A DNA stretch of 51,705 nt from an uncultured Clostridia bacterium. Its GTDB lineage: Bacteria > Bacillota > Clostridia > Christensenellales > UBA1242. The stretch lies in contig CAMLYK010000003.1 of the NCBI GenBank assembly GCA_946491735.1, positions 1 to 51,705 on the forward strand. Direction: 5' to 3'. Shown here piece after piece: positions 27,699 through 36,180 of the stretch (the first letter of the stretch is position 1; each line of letters begins with the position of its first letter). The notes under the pieces were generated by a model. The model was not told where the DNA came from, searched no databases, and worked only from the letters and a program-made list of their open reading frames with translations. A program made the position numbers and the translations under genes.

Positions 27699-28442
27699 AT
27701 GCAATCTTACAATTTTGATTATAACCAATATAGAAAAAAGATAAACACACCAAAAAAATCAAGTCTAAGCATATTGTGCTTTTTAATACTGATATGTTTG
27801 GGACTGGCAATGTTTTTATATCCAAATACAATAAAAAAAGATGAATATTATTTCGTTGAAATCAATTCGTTTCTAACCTACAATGAAGCGAGCAATCTGG
27901 CAAATAATATAAGCGCAATGAATGGTGCTGGATATGTTTACTATGATGGAAAATATCGAGTGTTTGCTGCATTCTACCCAACAAAAGAAGATGCTGAAAA
28001 GGTATGTGAAAATTTGATATCAAATTATCCAACCTGTTCAGTATATACCTTAAAGTGTGACAGATTTTACAAATTAAACACTCTTACAGATAATCAAAAT
28101 AAAAGCATTGAAGACTTACTAAAAGCCAATGTAAATCTAATGAATGAAGTATATAAATGCATTATAAATTTTGACACAAATGAAATTAATATAAATAGAT
28201 TGTTTTTAAACTTGGAAAGTATACGATCTGATTATAAAAGGTATAGTGATGCTTTTTTTAACCAATTCAACACGAACACAAAATACAACAAAGCAAAAAA
28301 GTATGTTGCAAAAATTGTAGAGTTCACTGATTATTTTGAACAGCTTAAAGAGGAAGAAAACGAGCAAACTATTTCTCAAAAATTAAAATATAAACTTGTA
28401 AAAATGGTCATAGACCATTCATCATTATTAGATTCATTTTAA
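27699..28442 (+). CDS. Membrane-anchored SPOR-domain protein
   Basis: 247 aa from ATG 27699; the track's TTG 27675 lies in the promoter. The N-terminus is cytoplasmic and basic, followed by one membrane helix (about 24-42, LSILCFLILICLGLAMF). An external SPOR-like module at about 50-105 follows (YYFVEINSFLTYNEASNLANNIS...YRVFAAFYPTKEDAEKVCENL); this fold binds peptidoglycan strands without peptide stems. The C-terminal half is helical and unassigned. No Shine-Dalgarno is visible, which fits a near-leaderless mRNA. Likely an envelope or division-related role; the exact family name is uncertain. Confidence 0.82.
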   Translation: MQSYNFDYNQYRKKINTPKKSSLSILCFLILICLGLAMFLYPNTIKKDEYYFVEINSFLTYNEASNLANNISAMNGAGYVYYDGKYRVFAAFYPTKEDAEKVCENLISNYPTCSVYTLKCDRFYKLNTLTDNQNKSIEDLLKANVNLMNEVYKCIINFDTNEININRLFLNLESIRSDYKRYSDAFFNQFNTNTKYNKAKKYVAKIVEFTDYFEQLKEEENEQTISQKLKYKLVKMVIDHSSLLDSF

Positions 28443-28501
28443 TCTTTGTTGTTTAAAAATTTAAAATAATGCTTTATAAATATTGCTTTAATTTCAAAAA
28501 T

Positions 28502-28945
28502 TTAATCTTTTTTTGTGAAATTTTCATTATTTTTGATATCTAAATCGGTATTTTCAATATTTTTTTGTTGATTTTTCAATTTTTTCTTTTCTTTAACCAT
28601 TTCAATGATTTGCCAGATAGCTAAACCAATTAAAAAAATTGCAAACAATTTTTTTAATACCGAATTTGACATATGATTGGCAAGCAGTGCCCCGCCCAAG
28701 CTAAATATGCAACCCACCAATGCTAGTAACCATGTTTGTTTGTATGCGACCAAATGATTTTTCATATGAATAATTAGAGCAATGATCGACATCGGCAAGA
28801 AGGCTATCAAATTCACTCCCTGTGCACTCAATTGGGCGTATGACAAAAAGATAGTGAGAATAGGTATTGTGAGTGTTCCGCCACCCATTCCCATACCTCC
28901 TATTATTCCACCTAAAATTCCTGCAACAATTTCCCAAAATATCAT
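28502..28945 (-). CDS. TauE/SafE-family half transporter, second subunit
   Basis: 147-aa membrane protein of the TSUP (TauE/SafE, formerly DUF81) family. Its glycine-rich first helix AGILGGIIGGMGMGGGTLTIP is the family signature. Full-size members have about 250 residues with an internal duplication; this covers one half, about four helices, plus a hydrophilic Lys/Asn-rich tail from about 112. It starts 4 nt after the partner gene, using GGTGA overlapping the partner's stop, so the two are co-translated. Probably exports or imports an organic or sulfur-containing anion as a heterodimer; substrate unknown. Confidence 0.85.
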   Translation of the reverse strand: MIFWEIVAGILGGIIGGMGMGGGTLTIPILTIFLSYAQLSAQGVNLIAFLPMSIIALIIHMKNHLVAYKQTWLLALVGCIFSLGGALLANHMSNSVLKKLFAIFLIGLAIWQIIEMVKEKKKLKNQQKNIENTDLDIKNNENFTKKD

Positions 28946-28949
28946 AAAG

Positions 28950-29312
28950 TCACCATATCAACATTCCCACGCCACCTAAGAGCATAAAAAATATGAAAAT
29001 TCCTTTTATCACATTATTTTTAATTTTGTTCAATAAAAATGCACCTATCACGCCGCCTACGATTATGCCCACTATTACCGGCCAACCTTCAGCAAAATCA
29101 ATTGAGTGATAACAAATATAGACAATCGTGCTAACCAAACTGATTGGTAAAATCACAAACAGTGCAGTTGCCTGTGCTTTTTTTTGCTCCAAACCAAACA
29201 TTTTATTGAGCAGTGGAACGACGACCATGCCCCCTCCACCGCCAAAAAATCCATTGATTACCCCAATTAGCGCACCAAAAATGATTATGTAGACTTTCTT
29301 GACCTTTTTCAT
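28950..29312 (-). CDS. TauE/SafE-family half transporter, first subunit
   Basis: 120 aa with about four membrane helices and the TSUP signature GVINGFFGGGGGMVVVPLL. Together with the following 147-aa gene it reconstructs a whole TauE/SafE transporter. Both halves have their own start, the second has its own ribosome-binding site, and both are in good condition, so this is not a frameshifted gene. ATG 29312 has no evident Shine-Dalgarno. The gene is divergent from the 1055-aa surface protein. Confidence 0.85.
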   Translation of the reverse strand: MKKVKKVYIIIFGALIGVINGFFGGGGGMVVVPLLNKMFGLEQKKAQATALFVILPISLVSTIVYICYHSIDFAEGWPVIVGIIVGGVIGAFLLNKIKNNVIKGIFIFFMLLGGVGMLIW

Positions 29313-29344
29313 ATATTTATATTGTTCTTTTTGCTTAAATTTAT

Positions 29345-29373
29345 TTGCTAAATTTTCAAATTTATATTATAAT
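29345..29373 (+). promoter_or_regulatory. Promoter of the 1055-aa surface-protein gene
   Basis: TTGCTA (29345-29350), 17 nt and a perfect TATAAT (29368-29373). Start near 29380, leaving a 31-nt leader with the AGAGGTC ribosome-binding site. Confidence 0.7.
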
Positions 29374-29410
29374 AAATTAGTTTATAGCAATAATTATTAA
29401 AGAGGTCAGA

Positions 29411-32400
29411 ATGAAAACTAGAAGAAAATTATTAAAGAATATTATTTGTTACATTACGGCATTGGCATTTATCCTTTTTGCTAATATTGGATTATTAGAA
29501 TTAATCGACTTTGAATCAATTGCTTATGCTGTAAATAATAATGTGCAAAACGAAATCAGCATCACGAATCAAAACTTCAACAGCAGTCCAGACAGTTCAT
29601 ATCCATTCGATCCTACAGGTTTTACGCCAAGCTCAGATACGGAAACTGCTGGAGTTAGCGCTGGTGTAATAAACGTAGACGATGAGGCTTATTCAAAATA
29701 TAAAACTGAGGAATCCTTCCGTGACAATTACGTACTGATGATTGATAGCACTGTCGCTAATGAGGATGAAAGTTCAGAAACTGATATTACTCACAATGCC
29801 AACTTCGGATTCACAACCAACGATGCTATCACATTGGAAGCTGGATCCAACTATTCAATATCTGTTGATGTATATACATCCAACAATAGCGGAATAGGGA
29901 CATTGTATCTATTCAACTCTGAAGACAATTCTATATATTCATCTATTTCAAATATCAATTCTTTAAATCATTATACTACCTATACATTCTTCATTACTAC
30001 TAATGATATTGCGGATGTGGAAGTCAAATTAGGAATGTATTTACGCGGATCCGGGGTCGTTTTGTTTGACAACATTTCAGCTTTTGAATTAAATTCATTG
30101 ACTTTAAATAGAAATATAGAAAATCTCAACAATTCATCATCGTTATCCAACACATATGTTTATATTGATGAGCGTGATAATCTAATTGATGAAATAGCAA
30201 TTGACAACAACACATTCACTATATCAAATTTTGAAACTGGCAAAAATTCACCTGAATACACCACCGCAGGCGTTGTACAAAACTCTAGCGATCCAGAAGC
30301 AAATGACGGAAAGACAAATACTGCATTCAAAATTACAAATAATCAAGCAACATACGTAGAGTATTCTACAGCGGACGATTTCTTAGAGTTTGAACAAAAT
30401 TCTATTTACAAAGTCAGCATATATGTCAAAACGATTGATATAGATGGCAATGCCAATTTGCAACTATTAGAAACCAATCTTGACAACGATGATTCTGACA
30501 GTGAGGACGAAGATCCAATCTTGACAATCAGTTCAGACACGGGAGAAGATGATAATATCATAAATGATTATCAAGAATATGCCTTTTATATTCGTTCTAA
30601 TCCGATTAGATCATCTACATTCAAACTTGTTGTTGGTTTGGGTGACTCTGAAAATGCAACCACTGGAAATCTATATGTAGGATCAATAATTGTTACAAAA
30701 ATAAACTATTCGATTTATGATGGTATATCAACAGGCACATATGCTGAAAAAATTGATTTAGCCGAAAATTATGCTTGGTCAAGCAATGATTTATATATTG
30801 ATAATGGGAATTTCAATGAAATAGAAATATCAGATTATTCAAATCCATATCCTGCCACCCCATCATCGTGGAGCAGAGACGAATCGGGTGAACATGATCA
30901 ATTCTATGGAGTTGTCAACACTGCTGACAGTGAATTCAGTAAACTGGACTCATCTAAATTCTCTAATTTGCGCAATCCAGGCAATCCTTATGGTGGAAAC
31001 GGCAGTAATAATGTTTTAATGATGTATAATTCAACTGCAGATATCCAAAGTTATACTAGCAGTGCAAAAACTGGTTTGACTGCAAGATCTTATTATAAAT
31101 TTATACTTCAAGTGCAAACTCAATTTACCCCTGCTGAAATTCAGTTGGTAAGCACGATCAATGAAAATGAAGTAGTCCTATCTTCAATTATCGTTGATAC
31201 AAACTTCAGTTGGGAAACCGTTACAATGTATTTATATACAGGTTATCAATCAATTGATGTATCAGTAAAGGTCATTTTAGATACCAATAGTTATGGTTAT
31301 GTCTATATTGACAATGTAACATACAATTACCCTATTCAGCCTACAGAAACTGAATATAATAATGCTACTAATTCAACCTATTTAATTAAAACAGATTTGT
31401 CAAATTTGTTTAGTTCAAATGACTCATCCTTGCCTTCATACTTTGTTGGAACAAGTGAAAATGAAAATGTCACAACACGAGTGGTTGATTTAAATAACCC
31501 TAGCAGTTATAACGATATTGTATTGGATAATACAAATTTCACAAGTCTAAATTCTGTTAATAAAAATGTTTTAGTCATTCGTTCTCCTCACACTGATTCA
31601 TATTATACATTAACTTCTGCTCTTGGATATACACTTACAAGTGGAAGTCATTATAAAATAAGCGTGTCTGTTTATACTCAAAATCTTCAAATTTTATCGG
31701 ACAGTGTGGATCATGACTTGGTTGGAGCCAGCGTAAAACTATCAAGCTTTGATGAAACATTTACACAAATTGTTTCTGACGGCAGATGGACAACCTACAC
31801 TTTCTATATTTCACCTAATACTGATACCACTGCTTATATAGAATTATCATTGGGAAGCTCCTCTGCAGCAGTGACAGGCACAGTATTCTTTGGCAATATC
31901 GATTTTGTTGAATTCGATGAAGATGATTTGACAGAATACAACAATGCAAGAGAAAATTCTTATACCAAGATTTTGACTCAAACGACAACAGAAGAAACTA
32001 CAGATAGTGAAGAAGAAACTGATGACGACGGAAACAATATTGATATAAATACAATCCTATATTATGTTTCAAGTATATTGTTTGCATTAGCAATAATCAT
32101 TGCAATTATTGGCGTAATGGTTAGAAAAATTAAATGGAAAAAGCCAGTTAAAAAATCAAAAACTGCATATGATAGAAATCGCACAGTTTCAAAACAATTG
32201 TATCAACGTAAAGCGACAACAATGCGTGAAGCTAAATTGAGAGAATTGAATAAAGAGCTTGAAGCAATGCATGCAGAACGCAGTCAATATGAAGACGAAT
32301 ACAAATCTGATCTATCAAAATTGAGAGATTTAAAGATCAAACGTGCTGATCAGTCTGAAATAAATAAATTGCAAAAAGAAATGAAGAAAAAACAGAAATT

Positions 32401-32578
32401 ATCTTCAACCATTGGTCTATCTATCAGCAAGTTAGAGTCTGAAATAGAGTTTACAAAAACTGAGCAATATTTAAACAATTTGATGAAGAAGTTAGAACGT
32501 GAACAACAAGAAGCATTAAAGAATTCGGACAACGTTGATGAAGAAGATTCTCAATCAGACAGTGATGATAAGAAATAA
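29411..32578 (+). CDS. Large surface protein with four jelly-roll-like modules and cytoplasmic coiled coil
   Basis: 1055-aa type I membrane protein. The signal peptide spans residues 1-40 (cleavage after AYA). The ectodomain holds about four copies of a 120-160-residue module. Each runs from a Tyr-Lys-hydrophobic strand (SIYKVSIYVKT; SHYKISVSVYTQ; SYYKFILQVQTQ) through WTTYTFYI or its variant to an ending like GTVFFGNIDF. This resembles carbohydrate-binding CBM4/9-like or DUF642 jelly rolls. A Thr/Glu-rich linker precedes one membrane helix (about 880-905), a basic stop-transfer (RKIKWKKPVKKSK) and a ~140-residue charged coiled coil that ends acidic. It could link an external glycan to a cytoplasmic partner; this is inference. 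It has its own promoter and terminator. Confidence 0.88.
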   Translation: MKTRRKLLKNIICYITALAFILFANIGLLELIDFESIAYAVNNNVQNEISITNQNFNSSPDSSYPFDPTGFTPSSDTETAGVSAGVINVDDEAYSKYKTEESFRDNYVLMIDSTVANEDESSETDITHNANFGFTTNDAITLEAGSNYSISVDVYTSNNSGIGTLYLFNSEDNSIYSSISNINSLNHYTTYTFFITTNDIADVEVKLGMYLRGSGVVLFDNISAFELNSLTLNRNIENLNNSSSLSNTYVYIDERDNLIDEIAIDNNTFTISNFETGKNSPEYTTAGVVQNSSDPEANDGKTNTAFKITNNQATYVEYSTADDFLEFEQNSIYKVSIYVKTIDIDGNANLQLLETNLDNDDSDSEDEDPILTISSDTGEDDNIINDYQEYAFYIRSNPIRSSTFKLVVGLGDSENATTGNLYVGSIIVTKINYSIYDGISTGTYAEKIDLAENYAWSSNDLYIDNGNFNEIEISDYSNPYPATPSSWSRDESGEHDQFYGVVNTADSEFSKLDSSKFSNLRNPGNPYGGNGSNNVLMMYNSTADIQSYTSSAKTGLTARSYYKFILQVQTQFTPAEIQLVSTINENEVVLSSIIVDTNFSWETVTMYLYTGYQSIDVSVKVILDTNSYGYVYIDNVTYNYPIQPTETEYNNATNSTYLIKTDLSNLFSSNDSSLPSYFVGTSENENVTTRVVDLNNPSSYNDIVLDNTNFTSLNSVNKNVLVIRSPHTDSYYTLTSALGYTLTSGSHYKISVSVYTQNLQILSDSVDHDLVGASVKLSSFDETFTQIVSDGRWTTYTFYISPNTDTTAYIELSLGSSSAAVTGTVFFGNIDFVEFDEDDLTEYNNARENSYTKILTQTTTEETTDSEEETDDDGNNIDINTILYYVSSILFALAIIIAIIGVMVRKIKWKKPVKKSKTAYDRNRTVSKQLYQRKATTMREAKLRELNKELEAMHAERSQYEDEYKSDLSKLRDLKIKRADQSEINKLQKEMKKKQKLSSTIGLSISKLESEIEFTKTEQYLNNLMKKLEREQQEALKNSDNVDEEDSQSDSDDKK

Positions 32579-32587
32579 ATTGAATAA

Positions 32588-32620
32588 TAAAAATACGGCG
32601 CTATAAGCCGTATTTTTTTT
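32588..32620 (+). terminator. Terminator of the 1055-aa surface-protein gene
   Basis: AAAAATACGGC-GCTATAA-GCCGTATTTTTTTT, an 11-bp stem with a U-run, 10 nt after the stop codon. Confidence 0.92.
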
Positions 32621-32677
32621 ATCAAATGAAAAATCACATACAATAAAATAGCATTAGCAATTTAATTTTTTAATACG

Positions 32678-32986
32678 TTAATTTTTATATATTTTTATCA
32701 ATTGTCCGATATATAATTTATTTTCTTGCAAATTATTGTCAGTTTTCAACTTTTCTACTGATAAATTATATTTTGAAGCAATTTTAGATAGTGTTTCCAT
32801 TGGTTTTACAAAATGTGATAGATAATCATTTACTTTAATCTTCACCCATTCACCAACATATAAAGGTATATTTTCATTATTTCTCACTATGTTATTTTTG
32901 TTTGTATTAAATTTTGTGCACAAAACGTTGATTGTCTCATTTTGTTTGATTCTATATAAAAATTCCTTTGCCAAAACAATATTCAT
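32678..32986 (-). CDS. Small protein with two LysM domains
   Basis: 102-aa protein made of two LysM-like units and little else. The second is clear (HFVKPMETLSKIASKYNLSVEKLKTDN...LYIGQLIKI). The first is more diverged (YRIKQNETINVLCTKFNTNKNNI...LYVGEWVKI). LysM binds the N-acetylglucosamine backbone of peptidoglycan. No signal peptide or membrane segment is visible, so it is either cytoplasmic or exported by a route I cannot see. No Shine-Dalgarno precedes ATG 32986. Confidence 0.85.
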   Translation of the reverse strand: MNIVLAKEFLYRIKQNETINVLCTKFNTNKNNIVRNNENIPLYVGEWVKIKVNDYLSHFVKPMETLSKIASKYNLSVEKLKTDNNLQENKLYIGQLIKIYKN

Positions 32987-33130
32987 ATATAAATATATTC
33001 AAAAAAATTTTTTTATGTACTCTTATTTTCCTTGTAAATAATTTTATCTATAAATTTGTTCAAATATAGCATGAAATTTTAACAGGTATATATTTTCATC
33101 ATTTTTTATATATTTATATAGGAAATAAAT

Positions 33131-34642
33131 ATGAAATCAATGTTTAAAGCAGTTGCTATAGTTACAGTATTTTCAGTAATAACTCGTATGCTAGGATTCT
33201 TTTTTAGAATTTTTTTGACACGAAAGTTGGGAGCCGAAGGCATAGGATTATTCCAAATGGCAACATCTGTGTTGGGTATTTTTATGACCTTAATATCTAG
33301 TGGACTACCTCTAACCACTGCAAAATTAGTATCAAAATATGAAACCAGAGCGGAACTAAAAAATAGAAACAAAGTGGTCAGTTCCGCGCTCATTATAGCA
33401 CTCGTAATTGCTGTTGTGTCATCACTGGTTGTATATTTGTTAAAATCCGTATGGGGAATCATTTTAACTGACAGTCGTGCAGTGGAATTATTGATTATTT
33501 TGCTACCTTCAATAATTTTTAGTGCAATTTATGCCGTTTTCCGTGGAGCTATGTGGGGTCAAAATGATTATTTCAATTGCGGATTGACTGAATTAATTGA
33601 GCAAATCATCCGTTTTGCTCTTACATTTATCATGCTATTTACTGTCACTGATTATTTTGTTGCAACAAAATACTCTGCAATAGCTTTCAATCTGACATGC
33701 CTACTCTCTGCCCTAATCACAGTATTTATATATTTTAGACGTGGTAAACTTAATTTCAAAAGAGGCGAATACAAAAATGTATTAAAAAGTGCTCTGCCAA
33801 TAACCGGAGTTCGACTTGCCAATTCACTTGTACAACCCCTGACCACCCTTATCATACCAAATATGCTCATTTTGTCTGGATATTCTACCAGTGAAGCAGT
33901 ATCAAGTTTTGGTGTAATTATGGGAATGACTTTCCCTATGCTTTTTGTGCCTATGGCATTGATAGGCAGCATCAGCATGGTTTTGATACCATCCATTAGT
34001 TCAATGATGACAAAAAATCAGTATGAATCAATACAAAATAACGTCACAAAATCCTTGGACGTATCCATATTTATAAGCATGATATTTATACCATTATATC
34101 TGTCGGTTGGTGATCTTATAGGTATAATTTTATACGACAATACTCTATCTGGGATTTTATTGCAACTGTCTGCAGTATGCGTCCTCCCTATCACACTGTG
34201 TAATCTAACTGGAAGTATATTGAACGCTCTGAATATGGAATTAAAATCATTTTTGAATTACATATTTGGTTCAATTGTGCTATTTGTCAGTCTCATCATA
34301 TTTACCCCACTTGTTGGAATAAACTCAATTATAATTGCTTTCTTCCTCTCAATGTTGATGATTACAATGTTGAATATTAGAATGATCAAAAAAGTGGTTC
34401 CAAATTTAAAATTTAATTTGTTTAATTTGATCTTGAAGTATGCTCTGATCATAATCCCTACCAGTTTTTTAGGTCATTTTGTATCAAACATCTGCTTGCA
34501 TGTTTTCAATTATTTCTTGTCTGCCTGCATTGGTGGCGGAATAAGTGTTGTGGCAACATTGATTTTAAGCAAAATGTTTAATTTGTATGATATTTCAAAA
34601 TTAATCAATTTAATTAAGAAAAGACACAAAAATACAACGTAG
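33131..34642 (+). CDS. SpoVB/MurJ-like lipid flippase (MOP superfamily)
   Basis: 503-aa polytopic membrane protein with about 14 helices. The N-terminal motif VITRMLGFFFRIFLTRKLGAEGIGLFQMA is typical of the SpoVB/YtgP/polysaccharide-biosynthesis branch. Members move lipid-linked cell-wall precursors such as lipid II across the membrane; SpoVB acts in spore cortex formation and YtgP in vegetative growth. I cannot tell which this is, and it alone does not prove sporulation. The ribosome-binding site is weak (AGGA). Confidence 0.88.
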   Translation: MKSMFKAVAIVTVFSVITRMLGFFFRIFLTRKLGAEGIGLFQMATSVLGIFMTLISSGLPLTTAKLVSKYETRAELKNRNKVVSSALIIALVIAVVSSLVVYLLKSVWGIILTDSRAVELLIILLPSIIFSAIYAVFRGAMWGQNDYFNCGLTELIEQIIRFALTFIMLFTVTDYFVATKYSAIAFNLTCLLSALITVFIYFRRGKLNFKRGEYKNVLKSALPITGVRLANSLVQPLTTLIIPNMLILSGYSTSEAVSSFGVIMGMTFPMLFVPMALIGSISMVLIPSISSMMTKNQYESIQNNVTKSLDVSIFISMIFIPLYLSVGDLIGIILYDNTLSGILLQLSAVCVLPITLCNLTGSILNALNMELKSFLNYIFGSIVLFVSLIIFTPLVGINSIIIAFFLSMLMITMLNIRMIKKVVPNLKFNLFNLILKYALIIIPTSFLGHFVSNICLHVFNYFLSACIGGGISVVATLILSKMFNLYDISKLINLIKKRHKNTT

Positions 34643-34726
34643 CAATTATAATAAATTTTTACTAATCAAATACTAAAAACGATAATTGTTGTTATAAATT
34701 AAATTCAGAATAAATTTGTTTTCAAT

Positions 34727-34747
34727 GAACATACTTATAGTATGTTC
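34727..34747. repeat. Perfect palindrome over the DUF421 start codon
   Basis: GAACATAC-TTATA-GTATGTTC: 8-bp perfect arms and a 5-nt loop; the ATG at 34742-34744 is inside the right arm. It could be an operator or an RNA hairpin that hides the start codon. The GAAC/GTTC ends resemble a Gram-positive LexA box, but the spacing (N13 rather than N4) is wrong. Confidence 0.6.
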
Positions 34748-35458
34748 GTAATTTTTATAAGAGTTTTAATAATATATATAACCGTTTTAGTGTTCTTAAG
34801 ATTGATGGGAAAACGTCAAATAGGCGAAATGCAACCATATGAAGTTGTTATAACGTTGATTATTGCTGATTTGGCTACTCTACCTATGAGTGATACGAAT
34901 ATACCTTTAATCAACGGTATATTGCCACTAGCAATTTTAGTCCTAATTCACTTTTCCATTACTATTTTGACACGCAAAAATATAAAGATACGAAGATTCA
35001 TGAGCGGTCGACCCGTAATTGTAATCAGTCCAAGAGGTATTGAATACAAAGCATTAAAAGATCTAAATATGAACATTGATGACCTACTTGAATCAATTAG
35101 GCAAGCAAATTATTATAGTTTTGACCAAATATTATATGCAATAATTGAAACGAATGGAAAGATGAGTGTCATACCGACAAGCGATAATAGTCCTGCTACA
35201 GCGCAAGATGTGAACGCCAATAACCCACCTGCCAGACTTCCACATGTGATAATTTCTGATGGCAAACTAATAAAAGAGGAAATGGAACAAATCAAAATTG
35301 ATGAAGACAAGCTAAATAAAATATTAGATTATTTAAAAATTAAAACTATAAAAGAACTAATAATCCTGTCAATTGATAGCGAAGGAAAAACTTATTATCA
35401 AAAAAAGGGAGACAATTTCAAATTAATTAATAATATAAACGAGGAATTACAACAATGA
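34742..35458 (+). CDS. DUF421 (YetF/YcaP-family) membrane protein
   Basis: 238 aa: three N-terminal membrane helices with the family motif FLRLMGKRQIGEMQPYEVVITLIIADLA. A cytoplasmic alpha/beta domain follows (SGRPVIVISPRGIEYKALKDLNMNIDDLLESIRQANYYSF), with a C-terminal extension. Biochemical function is unknown in the family; in spore formers relatives are linked to spore or envelope processes. ATG 34742 aligns with family starts but has no Shine-Dalgarno and lies in a palindrome. It overlaps the DUF4363 gene by 4 nt. Confidence 0.92.
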   Translation: MFVIFIRVLIIYITVLVFLRLMGKRQIGEMQPYEVVITLIIADLATLPMSDTNIPLINGILPLAILVLIHFSITILTRKNIKIRRFMSGRPVIVISPRGIEYKALKDLNMNIDDLLESIRQANYYSFDQILYAIIETNGKMSVIPTSDNSPATAQDVNANNPPARLPHVIISDGKLIKEEMEQIKIDEDKLNKILDYLKIKTIKELIILSIDSEGKTYYQKKGDNFKLINNINEELQQ

Positions 35459-35841
35459 AAGTATGGATACCAATTTTAATTTTATTTTTAGCCGTTACAG
35501 GAGTGTGTATTTGGGATGGGATAAATACACAAAAGATTTTTAACAAACTAGAAAATGACAGTGAAAGAATATATGAAACTCTATTAGTTACAGATATAAC
35601 TGATTCTGATATACAAAATGAAATACTCGAACTAAATGATTATTGGACAGAAAAAATGGATATATTGTGTATATCCATATCTCGAAAAGATTTACAGCCA
35701 GTGTCTGACTATCTACAATATTTGTGTGCATCAATAATAAATGAAAGTCAAGAAGATGCAATAACATATTCTCGCCTGTTGAACTATAATATTGTGGGTC
35801 TAAATCAGACTACTGGGATAAATATTCTTAATTTGTTATAA
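35455..35841 (+). CDS. DUF4363 membrane-anchored protein
   Basis: 128 aa: one N-terminal membrane helix (about 3-20) followed by a helical, mostly extracytoplasmic domain with LNDYWTEKMDILCISISRKDL, recognisable as DUF4363. This family is commonly encoded next to DUF421, as here. The ATG overlaps the DUF421 stop (ATGA) and GAGGAA precedes it. The two probably form a complex; activity unknown. It converges with the J-like gene after 16 nt with no visible terminator. Confidence 0.88.
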   Translation: MKVWIPILILFLAVTGVCIWDGINTQKIFNKLENDSERIYETLLVTDITDSDIQNEILELNDYWTEKMDILCISISRKDLQPVSDYLQYLCASIINESQEDAITYSRLLNYNIVGLNQTTGINILNLL

Positions 35842-35857
35842 AGAAAGTATGATAAAA

Positions 35858-36175
35858 TTATAATAATGTCAAAAAAGTGACAGTACAAACAATGATCATT
35901 ATGATTAAAACAAAGATAAGCGTTGCCACGTCATTGATAGATGACGAAAAATTGAAAATACTTGCCTTAGGAATGCCATTTTCTTTGATATTAGTCAATA
36001 TTTTATTTGTAGCAAGATTGACTTTTGCTATTTCGTTTTTATAAGATTTACCGCTTTTGATACTCTTTGCACGAAAAATCTTTATCATGATTTTTTGTCT
36101 TGACTTTATCTCTTCAATATTTGAATCATATTTCAAATCCATAAAATGATAATATTGTTTTAATTCTTTATCCAT
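35858..36175 (-). CDS. Tail-anchored degenerate J-domain-like protein
   Basis: 105 aa. Residues about 8-65 follow the J-domain pattern (YYHFMDLKYDSNIEEIKSRQ, then NEIAKVNLATNKIL), but the HPD tripeptide needed to stimulate DnaK is replaced by RAK. One C-terminal membrane helix (about 83-103) suggests a tail anchor. It starts 5 nt after the uvrA stop with a TAGGGG site, so it is translated from the uvrA mRNA. A link to repair is inference from position; it could be an unrelated helical protein. Confidence 0.7.
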   Translation of the reverse strand: MDKELKQYYHFMDLKYDSNIEEIKSRQKIMIKIFRAKSIKSGKSYKNEIAKVNLATNKILTNIKENGIPKASIFNFSSSINDVATLIFVLIIMIIVCTVTFLTLL

Positions 36176-36180
36176 AACCC

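Noticed and set aside
28502-29312. Frameshifted single TauE/SafE gene
   Set aside because: Each half has its own start, the second its own ribosome-binding site, and no frame continuity is needed; split genes are more likely.
33106-33462. 118-aa minus-strand ORF opposite the flippase gene start
   Set aside because: Overlaps the conserved N-terminus of the SpoVB-like gene; shadow.
34727-34747. LexA (SOS) box candidate
   Set aside because: GAAC and GTTC are 13 bases apart; the Gram-positive box has four. No such box was found at uvrA or uvrB either.
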